DNA of 34,758 bases, taken from contig CAZVZM010000014.1 of the NCBI GenBank assembly GCA_964630835.1, forward strand, positions 1 through 34,758, written 5' to 3'. A model generated the notes under the pieces. It did no database searches. It was not told the DNA's origin and was given only the letters and a program-made list of their open reading frames with translations. Below are positions 1 to 7,046 of the stretch, one piece after another. The position numbers and the translations under genes were made by a program. This stretch comes from Halarsenatibacter sp964630835 (lineage in GTDB: Bacteria > Bacillota > Halanaerobiia > Halanaerobiales > Halarsenatibacteraceae). How positions within the stretch are numbered: the stretch's first letter is position 1; every line of letters starts with the position of its first letter.

Positions 1-409
1 AGCCCCAGAGCAGAGTGAGTGCTCCTATGGTGGGATCAAAAACCCCTTCCAGCTCTCCTGCATAATTTATAGATTTTTGCAGGAGAGAAAAAGTGCCTTC
101 ATCAATCTCAACTGGCTCCTGCCCGGCGTTCTCATTTATTTTTGCAAGAGGGCTATCATTTCTGTATATATCGAGCTTTTCATCTAACTCCTGAAGTCTA
201 ACAAAAACTTCATCGACCGCCTGCCGTCCCGTCTCCTCATCCGGAACGTAAACTCTAATTTCATTAATAGTATCCATTAAAAGAGCTGTATCTTCGTATT
301 CCACAAGGTCAGTGCCGGCAGTATCGTCATTCTCGCCGGTAATAAAACCAAAGCCTATTATCAAAATTATTATTATTACAGAAATAGCGGTCAAAATTTT
401 ATTATTCAT
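1..409 (-). CDS. apbE: FAD:protein FMN transferase (ApbE family), 3' part missing
   Basis: ApbE enzymes attach FMN covalently to a threonine of partner flavoproteins such as Rnf or Nqr subunits, outside the cytoplasmic membrane. The ATG at 409-407 follows a GGGAGGA ribosome site and opens an uninterrupted frame of 136 codons that runs off the window edge. Residues 4-24 form one hydrophobic segment with no lipobox cysteine, so it is probably a membrane anchor or uncleaved signal. Downstream are family features: an RLQELDEKLDIY-like block, SPLAKIN, and near the cut end FDPTIGALTLLWG, the typical ApbE FDPT...LW motif. The catalytic C-terminal part lies outside the window. It follows the methyltransferase gene by 30 bp on the same strand, so it may end that operon. 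I read the reverse complement by eye; the family call is firm, the target flavoprotein unknown. Confidence 0.85.
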   Translation of the reverse strand, partial: MNNKILTAISVIIIILIIGFGFITGENDDTAGTDLVEYEDTALLMDTINEIRVYVPDEETGRQAVDEVFVRLQELDEKLDIYRNDSPLAKINENAGQEPVEIDEGTFSLLQKSINYAGELEGVFDPTIGALTLLWG

Positions 410-439
410 GACTTTTATCCTCCCGGTAAAATATCCCGC

Positions 440-1300
440 CTAAAACGGACTCAAAAAATTTATCAGGCGATAAAAATTCCAGCCCATCCGCAGCCTGACT
501 CTTTCTCTCATGGATGGCTTTAGGGGAGAGGTAATGCCCGCCAGAAAATAAACTCGAGAGCTCATCTCGCTGGCATGCCGTAAAGAATATCCCTCGTAAC
601 ATCTCACGAAATTAAAACCGCTGTCTAAAAGGGAAGCTTTTATATCTTCCAGAGGATAGGAAGTCTCCTGATGTTTTTCATAAAAAAAACCATCGTATTC
701 ATCAAGTTTTATCGTGAGCTCCACTTCCCACAGATTATCCTCTTTGCAGACAGAGTCCTGCCATTGACATGTGAAATAATCCCCTTCAAAGCGGGTATAG
801 CCTTCCTCTATTTCCTTAATACGGGCACGCGTATTCATGTCAAAAATAAAAAGCCCATCATCTCTGAGATGCCGGCGAACCTGTCTGAATACTTTTTCCA
901 GTCCTTCAAAGCTGAGTATATAGTTCATACTGTCAAATACTGAATATATCAGGTCATATTTATTTTCCATATCCAGCTCTCTTATATCCTGCTGCTCAAG
1001 CTCTCCCAGCCCGGAAAAGCACTGCAGCTTTTCCCCGGCCTGCTCCAGCATGGAAGGAGATAGATCCACCCCGGATACCCTCATTCCTTTCTTTAAAAAA
1101 AGCTTCATCATTGATCCCGTGCCGCAGGCCAGCTCCAGCGCCTGAGAGGGCTCATCAAACCCGTGATATTTTCGCAGAAACTCCAGATATCTATGCCAGA
1201 ATTTATAGGGAACTGCGCTCATTACATCATCGTATATACGCGCAAATATCCCGTAGGGTTTGGAGGAGGAGTCTTCTTTAATTTTTTGTCTCCTGTTCAA
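440..1300 (-). CDS. class I SAM-dependent methyltransferase
   Basis: A soluble methyltransferase of 286 residues; the substrate cannot be told. Motif I is LELACGTGS at about residues 55-63, the acidic end of strand 2 is GVDLS at 77-81, and the N-terminal PYGIFARIYDDVM block is typical of the small YgaD/UbiE-like methyltransferases of Firmicutes. The open frame reaches back to 1438 but would then overlap engB by about 110 bp. I chose the TTG at 1300-1298 because GGAGGTG sits seven bases before it and the start then falls 28 bp after the engB stop. It lies between engB and apbE on the same strand, probably co-transcribed. A role in modifying ribosome or tRNA components would be guesswork from the neighbour alone. 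Confidence 0.8.
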   Translation of the reverse strand: MNRRQKIKEDSSSKPYGIFARIYDDVMSAVPYKFWHRYLEFLRKYHGFDEPSQALELACGTGSMMKLFLKKGMRVSGVDLSPSMLEQAGEKLQCFSGLGELEQQDIRELDMENKYDLIYSVFDSMNYILSFEGLEKVFRQVRRHLRDDGLFIFDMNTRARIKEIEEGYTRFEGDYFTCQWQDSVCKEDNLWEVELTIKLDEYDGFFYEKHQETSYPLEDIKASLLDSGFNFVRCYEGYSLRHASEMSSRVYFLAGITSPLKPSMRERVRLRMGWNFYRLINFLSPF

Positions 1301-1328
1301 TGCCGGCACCTCCACCAGGCCGATAAGC

Positions 1329-1919
1329 TCAGCTCTGAACGGTCTGCTTGATAAATGTCCGTAATGGCTTCCGTCCATCTCTTTCCCGGGCAGAAGTGAG
1401 CACCACTTCCTGACTGTCCACACCAAAAGACTCAGCAATCATGCTGCGCTGGGGTTCTCTCTGACTGCGGTTGAGCTTATCGCATTTTGTAGCGGCAATT
1501 ATAAATTTCAGACCGGCTGACTGCAGCCAGTCCAACATCAGGTGATCATCATCCGTCGGTTCACGCCGGGCATCAACGATCTGGATCACGCCTTTGAGAT
1601 TGCGCCGGTGGTGAAGGTAATCCTCAATCAGATAGGCCCAGCGCTCTTTCTCCTCCTCGGACACCCGGGCATAACCGTAACCCGGCAGATCGACCAGACA
1701 GAAGCGGTCATCGACTCTAAAAAAATTTATGCTGCGCGTTCGTCCGGGAGTTTTGCTGATGCGGGCCACCTTTTTCCGGCCCAGCAGCATATTAATGAGT
1801 GAAGATTTGCCCACATTTGATCGTCCGGAAAAGGCTATTTCGGGAAACATATGACGCGGAAGCTGATCGGGCTCATGGGCACTGCGGATAAATTCAACGC
1901 TATCAAACATGGTTTTCAC
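1329..1919 (-). CDS. engB: ribosome biogenesis GTPase EngB/YsxC
   Basis: EngB is a small GTPase needed for late assembly of the 50S ribosomal subunit. The 196-residue length is normal for the family. Visible GTPase motifs in order are G1 GRSNVGKS (32-39), G3 DLPG (77-80) followed by the family's YGYA, G4 TKCD (144-147) and G5 TSAR near 174. The ATG at 1919 is preceded by AGGAAGGTGA, a good ribosome site. In many Firmicutes the order is clpX-lon-engB; here lon is absent and engB follows clpX after a 130-bp spacer holding a long stem-loop, so it may be expressed partly by read-through or from its own promoter. Confidence 0.97.
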   Translation of the reverse strand: MKTMFDSVEFIRSAHEPDQLPRHMFPEIAFSGRSNVGKSSLINMLLGRKKVARISKTPGRTRSINFFRVDDRFCLVDLPGYGYARVSEEEKERWAYLIEDYLHHRRNLKGVIQIVDARREPTDDDHLMLDWLQSAGLKFIIAATKCDKLNRSQREPQRSMIAESFGVDSQEVVLTSARERDGRKPLRTFIKQTVQS

Positions 1920-1939
1920 CTTCCTGCAAAGAAAGCAAA

Positions 1940-1999
1940 GGGGGAAATGAAACCGGAGTAAATTTTACCGTGATACTCACCCCGGCCAACATTTCCCCC
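1940..1999 (-). terminator. long stem-loop between clpX and engB (terminator or leader structure)
   Basis: GGGGGAAATG and CATTTCCCCC form a perfect 10-bp outer stem (1990-1999 with 1940-1949). Inside it CCGGGGTGA can pair with TTTACTCCGG, with wobble pairs. On the minus strand the stem is followed by TTTGCTTTCTTT, a weak U-rich tract. It could end clpX transcripts or partially attenuate engB, whose ribosome site is about 10 bases downstream. Confidence 0.6.
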
Positions 2000-2049
2000 G
2001 CCGCAAAATGATTTAAAAGTTAAATCCAGGATTTAGCCCCACGATTTTT

Positions 2050-3306
2050 TCAGGCAGTTTCCTCTCGATTTTCACTGTGAGGGATAAGCCTGGGTTCTTC
2101 GTCATCTGTTACAACCTCTTCAGTTATCACGCACTTCTTGATGTCCTTATACGTGGGAAGTTCGTACATCACATCGAGAATAGAATTTTCTACCACAGAT
2201 CTCAGGCCTCGAGCCCCGCTGTTGCGTCCCAGAGCTTTTTCAGAAATTGCCATGAGCGCCTCATCGGTAAACTCAAGTTCAACATCATCCATGGCAAAAA
2301 ACTTTTTATACTGCTTGACCAGTGCATTGCGCGGCGTTGTCAGTATCTCTACCAGATCCTCCTCGATCAGCTCATCCAGAGTCACCAGCACGGGCATACG
2401 TCCGATAAACTCCGGAATCAAACCGTAATGGAGCAGATCCTGTGGGAGCACATGTTTGAGAGTTTCTCCGATGTTTTCGCGCTCCTCTTCGGACTCGATA
2501 TCCGCGCCAAAACCAAGAGCTTTATTTTTAATGCGGTTGTCAATCACATCCTCCAGGCCATCGAATGAACCGCCTGCTATGAATAAAATATTTGTGGTAT
2601 CTATCTGAATAAACTCCTGGTGGGGATGCTTTCTTCCTCCCTGAGGGGGAACGCTGGCAGTCGTGCCCTCAAGAATTTTGAGAAGAGCCTGCTGCACACC
2701 CTCACCCGAGACATCCCGGGTAATGGAAGGATTTTCAGATTTTCGGGCAACTTTATCAATCTCATCCACATATATAATTCCCTTTTCTGCCTTCTCCACA
2801 TCGTAATCAGCCGCCTGAATCAGCTTGAGCAGAATGTTTTCCACATCTTCACCTACATATCCGGCCTCCGTTAGAGAGGTGGCATCAGTAATTGCAAAGG
2901 GAACATCAAGGATCCTGGCCAGAGTCTGTGCCAGCAGGGTCTTGCCGCAGCCGGTGGGGCCTATCATTAAAATATTGCTCTTCTCCAGCTCCACATCATC
3001 TATTTTCATATCAGAATTGACGCGTTTGTAGTGGTTGTAGACGGCAACAGACAGGGTCTTTTTTGCCCGCTCCTGGCCGACCACATACTGATCCAAAATA
3101 TCCTTTATCTCAACCGGATTGGGCAGGCTCTGAAGATCAAGATCCATATCCTCATCCAGTTCTTCCTCGATGATCTCATTGCAGAGCTCGATGCATTCAT
3201 CACAGATATAGACTCCCGGTCCGGCCACAAGCTTTTTCACCTGCTCCTGACTTTTGCCGCAGAAGGAGCATTTAAGTTGACCTTTTTCCTCGCCAAATTT
3301 AAACAT
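2050..3306 (-). CDS. clpX: ATP-dependent Clp protease ATP-binding subunit ClpX
   Basis: ClpX is the hexameric AAA+ unfoldase that recognises tagged proteins and feeds them into ClpP. The 418-residue protein begins with a C4 zinc finger (Cys13, Cys16, Cys35, Cys38), followed by a short acidic linker. Walker A is GPTGCGKT (116-123), the pore loop GYVG is at 149-152, and Walker B IIYVDEID spans about 177-184. An RKH loop (GGRKH) and the C-terminal AAA small domain follow. The tail after about residue 395 is acidic. It starts 22 bp after clpP on the same strand, the usual clpP-clpX pairing, so both subunits should be made together. Family assignment is certain. Confidence 0.99.
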   Translation of the reverse strand: MFKFGEEKGQLKCSFCGKSQEQVKKLVAGPGVYICDECIELCNEIIEEELDEDMDLDLQSLPNPVEIKDILDQYVVGQERAKKTLSVAVYNHYKRVNSDMKIDDVELEKSNILMIGPTGCGKTLLAQTLARILDVPFAITDATSLTEAGYVGEDVENILLKLIQAADYDVEKAEKGIIYVDEIDKVARKSENPSITRDVSGEGVQQALLKILEGTTASVPPQGGRKHPHQEFIQIDTTNILFIAGGSFDGLEDVIDNRIKNKALGFGADIESEEERENIGETLKHVLPQDLLHYGLIPEFIGRMPVLVTLDELIEEDLVEILTTPRNALVKQYKKFFAMDDVELEFTDEALMAISEKALGRNSGARGLRSVVENSILDVMYELPTYKDIKKCVITEEVVTDDEEPRLIPHSENREETA

Positions 3307-3328
3307 CCAATCACCTCATTGAGTAAAT

Positions 3329-3925
3329 CTATTCATCCTGCAGTTCACTGCGTGTGATAATATCATCTATTATACCATAATCTTTTGCTTCTTCAGCGTT
3401 CATGAAATAATCCCGCTCAACATCTTCCTCAATTTCCTCAATGGTCCTGTCTGTGTGCTCGCTGAGAATTTCATTTAAAATTTCTCTTATCCTGAGCAGC
3501 TCTTTGACATGCACCTCTGCCTCGCTGGCCTTGCCCTCAATACCGCCTGCGGGCTGATGTATCATCACCCGTGAATAGGGCAAACCGTGTCTTTTACCCT
3601 CTGCGCCGGCTGCCAGAAGAAGCGCACCTGCGCTGGCGGCCTGTCCCATACATATAGTTGAAACATCGGGTTTTATATACTGCATGGTATCATACATAGC
3701 CAGAGCAGCGGTAACGGACCCCCCGGGACTGTTAATATAGAGATAAATGTCCTTGTCCGGATCCTCACCTTCCAGAAAAAGCATCTGGGCGATAACCAGG
3801 TTGGCAATCTCATCAGTCACATGTGAACCAAGGAAAATTATTCTATCTTTGAGCAGACGGGAATAGATATCATAGGAGCGTTCACCCCGTCTGGTCTGTT
3901 CGACCACCATGGGAACAAGATTCAT
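3329..3925 (-). CDS. clpP: ATP-dependent Clp protease proteolytic subunit ClpP
   Basis: ClpP forms the 14-subunit serine protease chamber that degrades substrates unfolded by ClpX or ClpC. The 198-residue length fits. The catalytic triad is visible: Ser98 in GQAASAGA, His123 in VMIHQP, and Asp172 in VERDYFM. The INSPGG oxyanion-loop block is at 64-69. The ATG at 3925 follows GGAGGTG by five bases. There is no long propeptide. It sits 42 bp after tig and 22 bp before clpX, the classic tig-clpP-clpX order. I saw no CtsR or CIRCE operator in front of the cluster. Confidence 0.99.
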   Translation of the reverse strand: MNLVPMVVEQTRRGERSYDIYSRLLKDRIIFLGSHVTDEIANLVIAQMLFLEGEDPDKDIYLYINSPGGSVTAALAMYDTMQYIKPDVSTICMGQAASAGALLLAAGAEGKRHGLPYSRVMIHQPAGGIEGKASEAEVHVKELLRIREILNEILSEHTDRTIEEIEEDVERDYFMNAEEAKDYGIIDDIITRSELQDE

Positions 3926-3967
3926 GCGAACACCTCCTGCATTATTAACCTGCCTCTTAATTTCATT

Positions 3968-5260
3968 TTAATTGTTTTCCAGCAGGAAATCAATAGTCTT
4001 TTCCATTTTTAGACCTCTTTTAAGATTTTCCAGCTGACCCTGCATCTGCATAAACTGCTTAATCTGCTGAAAATCACCTTCACTATTTTCAGCCATCTCC
4101 TCTATTCGTTCATCAATTTCTTCTTCTTTCACCTCTATATCTTCGGCAGCCGCTATGGCCTCAAGCACCAGATTGTTTTTAGCCCTTTTGCGAGCATCTT
4201 CTCGATTTTCGCGACGCCACTCATCTTCGGTCAGGTCGCTGTAGGAGAAAAACTCCTCCACATCAACTCCCTGCGACTGAAGATTTTGCACCATCTGCTG
4301 ATAGAGATTATCAAGCTCCTCTTCTACCAGCTTCTCCGGCACATCAACTTCCGCATTTTCTGATACTTTTTCAATTACTTCATTTTCAGCTTGAATGCGG
4401 GCATTCTGTTCCATGCGCTCATTTATCTGTTCTCTTATATCTTCTCTCATCTCTTCAAAAGTTTCATAGTCCCCAACCTCCTGTGCAAATTCATCGTCGA
4501 GCTCGGGAACTTCCTTTTGTTTTATCTCCTTAATCGTCACTTCAAAGACAGCATGCTCTCCGGCAAGGTCCTCAGAATCATAATCTTCCGGAAAGGTGAT
4601 GGAAATTTCGTGAGGGTTTTCCTCGTCAACTTCTTTTCCGATAAGTTTTTCCTCAAAACCGGGCACAAAATCACCGGAGCCAATTTCCAGAAGAAACTCC
4701 TCAGCGCTGCCGCCAGGGAAAGTCTCTCCATCAATATATCCTGTGAAATCTATCACTACATGGTCACCCTCCTGAACAATGGAACCTTCCGTGCTTGCCA
4801 GCTGACTCTTTTCCTCTCTCATTTCTTCTATTGCTTCATCAACCCTTTCTTCATCAACTTCTACCTCTTCCTTCTCTACGCCGAGACCGGTATATTCACC
4901 GAGCTCCACTTCAGGCTTCACCTCTACTTCGGCGGTAAAAGATCCTTCCTCATCGCTGGCAATGTGATAATCCTCAATTTCGGGCTCATCGATGGGTTCT
5001 ATTTCTGCTTCATCCACTGCCATGGAATACTGGGCAGGAATAAGGACGTCCAGAGCATCCTTATACAATATTTCTTCCCCGAATTTCGACTCCAGTACCT
5101 TTCTGGGGACATTCCCCTGTCGAAAACCGGGAACATCAACCTCCTCTGCCACCTTTTTATAGGCATGATCTAACGCATCATTAACAGCCTCTTTCTCGAT
5201 AGTGACGTGCAGCCTGACTCGATTACCGTCAAGCTCATCCTTCTCTACCTTCATTACCAT
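3968..5260 (-). CDS. tig: trigger factor, ribosome-associated chaperone/PPIase
   Basis: Trigger factor binds the ribosomal exit tunnel, shields nascent chains and isomerises prolyl bonds. The N-terminal ribosome-binding domain carries the GFRQGNVPR signature near residue 45. A FKBP-type PPIase domain occupies roughly 150-240 (the GDHVVIDFTGY block), and the rest is the helical chaperone arm. The protein is strikingly acidic, with many Glu/Asp runs. The open frame extends upstream to a TTG at 5281, but that codon overlaps the ribosome site AGGGAGG; I chose the ATG at 5260, nine bases after it, giving 430 residues. An ATG two codons further in is the alternative. First gene of the tig-clpP-clpX cluster, just after a terminator. 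Confidence 0.97.
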   Translation of the reverse strand: MVMKVEKDELDGNRVRLHVTIEKEAVNDALDHAYKKVAEEVDVPGFRQGNVPRKVLESKFGEEILYKDALDVLIPAQYSMAVDEAEIEPIDEPEIEDYHIASDEEGSFTAEVEVKPEVELGEYTGLGVEKEEVEVDEERVDEAIEEMREEKSQLASTEGSIVQEGDHVVIDFTGYIDGETFPGGSAEEFLLEIGSGDFVPGFEEKLIGKEVDEENPHEISITFPEDYDSEDLAGEHAVFEVTIKEIKQKEVPELDDEFAQEVGDYETFEEMREDIREQINERMEQNARIQAENEVIEKVSENAEVDVPEKLVEEELDNLYQQMVQNLQSQGVDVEEFFSYSDLTEDEWRRENREDARKRAKNNLVLEAIAAAEDIEVKEEEIDERIEEMAENSEGDFQQIKQFMQMQGQLENLKRGLKMEKTIDFLLENN

Positions 5261-5307
5261 TGGAATAAGCCTCCCTGTCAATCATATTTTCCCGGTCATG
5301 AAACGGT

Positions 5308-5355
5308 CTTTTTATTAATAAATAACCCCCGATGGGCTGACTGCCCGCCCGGGGT
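5308..5355 (-). terminator. rho-independent terminator after tRNA-Leu
   Basis: On the minus strand ACCCC (5351-5355) pairs with GGGGT (5325-5329) around an inner GGGC/GCCC stem, followed by TTATTTATTAATAAAAA. It separates the tRNA-Leu transcript from tig. Confidence 0.75.
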
Positions 5356-5426
5356 GGATTGGCAAAATTTATATGCTGCCTGAAATAATCTGCTAATCTT
5401 AATCTGTTAACCTAATAAGGATAAAA

Positions 5427-5513
5427 TGGTGCGGAGGGAGGGATTCGAACCCTCACAGGATAAATCCCACTAGATCCTAAGTCTAGCGCGTCTGCCAGTT
5501 CCGCCACCTCCGC
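5427..5513 (-). tRNA. tRNA-Leu (anticodon UAG)
   Basis: The reverse complement folds as a class II tRNA of 87 nt including an encoded CCA. The acceptor stem GCGGAGG pairs with CCTCCGC. The D-arm region has TGGCGGAACTGGCAGACGC. The anticodon arm is CTAGA-CTTAGGA-TCTAG with anticodon TAG, and the T arm contains GGTTCGAATCC. The extra arm between anticodon and T arms is long, as leucine tRNAs require. A near-consensus promoter lies about 30 bp upstream and a terminator follows, so it is transcribed on its own. Confidence 0.97.
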
Positions 5514-5547
5514 AGGCAAAGCAGAACTCATTCCACAGACCAGTATA

Positions 5548-5576
5548 ATCTTAGCATATAACATCAATTATGTCAA
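5548..5576 (-). promoter_or_regulatory. sigma-A type promoter of tRNA-Leu
   Basis: TTGACA (5576-5571), a 17-base spacer and TAAGAT (5553-5548) on the minus strand. The predicted transcription start near 5541 is about 28 bases before the mature tRNA. Confidence 0.8.
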
Positions 5577-5600
5577 GATAAAGGATCCGGCGGGTTTCTT

Positions 5601-6248
5601 TTAATCTTCCAGCTCCTCCCAGTCCGAAAGGAATCTCTCAATTCCAATATCAGTAAGGGGATGCTCCGACATTTTTCTAATCACTGAAAAAGGAATAGTA
5701 GCAATGTCGGTTCCCAGCAGAGCTGCCTGCTTTACATGGCGCGGACTTCTTATGCTGGCAGCAATTACCCGGCTTTCAAAACTATACTGATCTAAAATTT
5801 CATTTATTTCTGCGATAATTTCCATACCATCATGGGCTCTATCATCAAGCCTGCCGATGAAGGGGCTTATAAATGTGGCTCCCGCCTTGGCCGCCAGCAG
5901 AGCCTGATTGGCTGAAAATACCAGAGTCACGTTGGTCATAATGCCTTCATTTTCGAGAACCCGGGCGGCCTTCAGTCCCTCTTCGGTCATAGGAATCTTG
6001 ACAGCCACATTATCAGCTATACCGGCCAGCTCCCTGGCTTCCTCTATCATTCCATCCTTCTCCAGGCTTATAACTTCAGCGCTAACCGGGCCATTAACAA
6101 TCTCACATATCTTTCCAATGTGCTCATGAAATTCAACATCGCCTTCCTTAGCTACCAGACTGGGATTGGTCGTGACTCCATCGATAACTCCCAGAGCGGC
6201 AGCCTCTTTAATCTCCGCCAGGTTGGCAGTATCAAGGAAAAAATCCAC
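5601..6248 (-). CDS. transaldolase / fructose-6-phosphate aldolase, TalC type
   Basis: A 215-residue member of the short transaldolase subfamily, which transfers dihydroxyacetone units between sugar phosphates in the pentose phosphate pathway; some close relatives act as fructose-6-phosphate aldolases. The Schiff-base lysine is Lys84 in VAVKIPMT. DTANL at 6-10 and TTNPSL at 26-31 are the usual phosphate and substrate motifs, and TLVFSANQ with SPFIGRLDD follow. The start is a GTG at 6248, about ten bases after GGGGGAA. It lies 39 bp after ndk on the same strand, probably one operon. Sequence alone does not separate transaldolase from aldolase activity, though transaldolase is the common activity in Firmicutes. 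Confidence 0.9.
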   Translation of the reverse strand: MDFFLDTANLAEIKEAAALGVIDGVTTNPSLVAKEGDVEFHEHIGKICEIVNGPVSAEVISLEKDGMIEEARELAGIADNVAVKIPMTEEGLKAARVLENEGIMTNVTLVFSANQALLAAKAGATFISPFIGRLDDRAHDGMEIIAEINEILDQYSFESRVIAASIRSPRHVKQAALLGTDIATIPFSVIRKMSEHPLTDIGIERFLSDWEELED

Positions 6249-6287
6249 AGCTAAATTCCCCCTTAAAGGTTAAAATTTTAGTGCTGA

Positions 6288-6707
6288 TTAAAAGTGATCC
6301 GGGAAAAATAATTCTATTTCTCTTGCTGCAGATTCTGGCGAATCAGAGGCGTGCATGATATTATCGGGCTCCATATCATGAGCATAATCACCTCTGATCG
6401 TCCCGGGAGCAGCCTCAACCGGATCAGTGGCTCCGATAATGGTGCGAACCCTTTCGATGGTGTTTTCTGTCCCGCTCAGGATAAGAGCCACCATCGGCTC
6501 TCCGGCAAATCCCCCCACGATACTTTCATAAAAATCCTTGCCTTTATGCTCCTCATAAAGCTCGGCCAGGGTTTCCCGGGGAAAGCGATCCAGCTTCATT
6601 CTCTCGATGTTAAAATTGGCTTTTTCCAGACGGGAAATAATCTCTCCAACAAGCTGTCTCTTTACCGCTTCAGGTTTTAGCAAAACCAGAGTCTCTTTAC
6701 CTTTCAT
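6288..6707 (-). CDS. ndk: nucleoside diphosphate kinase
   Basis: Ndk balances nucleoside triphosphate pools by moving the gamma phosphate through a phosphohistidine. The active-site histidine is His119 in NIMHASDSPESA; the family usually has HGSDS, so an Ala replaces the Gly here. Lys11 in LLKPEAV, Arg87 and the RTIIGATDP block (88-96) match the nucleotide site. Length 139 is normal. The ATG at 6707 is preceded by GGAGGG. It probably forms an operon with the downstream transaldolase. Confidence 0.97.
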   Translation of the reverse strand: MKGKETLVLLKPEAVKRQLVGEIISRLEKANFNIERMKLDRFPRETLAELYEEHKGKDFYESIVGGFAGEPMVALILSGTENTIERVRTIIGATDPVEAAPGTIRGDYAHDMEPDNIMHASDSPESAAREIELFFPDHF

Positions 6708-6837
6708 GTTTTCCCTCCTGCATTTTATAGCGTAGTGTCAAAAGATCCAGTCTTTTAACCTGTCAAAACCCTTTTATTAAATATAGCTCCTCTCCACATC
6801 ACTTGTCGAATATTGTCTCAGTTTGCTTTTATAGTGA

Positions 6838-6967
6838 TTATACCAGGAAGTTATGAGCTCATAGAGGAGCTCTCGCGAAGGAAGCAAGCACTATTTTTGG
6901 GACTAAAACTAAATTTAAGCAGAGGAAAAACTTCATGTGAACGGAGCATCATAGCTTCCTGTAATAA
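6838..6967 (+). repeat. 130-bp inverted-repeat element (MITE-like)
   Basis: The ends are about 23-bp inverted repeats: TTATACCAGGAAGTTATGA at 6838-6856 and its imperfect complement ending at 6967, with about 20 of 24 positions matching when one gap is allowed. The right end (6936-6967) resembles sequences at 23646 and 26184, and an inner part (6868-6902) resembles 17201-17232. No transposase and no clear target duplication were seen. It may be a non-autonomous mobile element or a long RNA hairpin. Confidence 0.55.
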
Positions 6968-7007
6968 GAGTTGAGTAACTATGACTTTACATCATATAGC
7001 TCCTTTT

Positions 7008-7033
7008 TATAACAATTGTTTATAACAACTGTT
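7008..7033. repeat. tandem 13-mer downstream of sps
   Basis: TATAACAATTGTT is followed at once by TATAACAACTGTT. On the minus strand this can fold as AACAGTTGTT-ATA-AACAATTGTT just after the sps stop, next to an A/T run, so it may act as a weak transcript end or a protein site. Confidence 0.45.
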
Positions 7034-7046
7034 TTGAAAAAAAACC

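Larger units (their letters stand above)
6708..7046. other. gene-free spacer between sps and ndk
   Basis: This 339-bp spacer has no credible reading frame. It holds a 130-bp inverted-repeat element (6838-6967), a tandem 13-mer near the sps stop (7008-7033), and two TTTTGACA copies 24 bp apart on the minus strand upstream of ndk (6733-6765), which may include the ndk promoter. Confidence 0.6.

Noticed and set aside
1301..1438. N-terminal extension of the methyltransferase back to 1438
   Set aside because: It would overlap engB by about 110 bp and has no ribosome site; TTG at 1300 with GGAGGTG is a better start.
4391..5173. 260-codon plus-strand frame antisense to tig
   Set aside because: It is a shadow of the acidic tig gene: Glu-rich codons read backwards give Phe/Leu/Ser-rich sequence, and there is no ribosome site or family resemblance.
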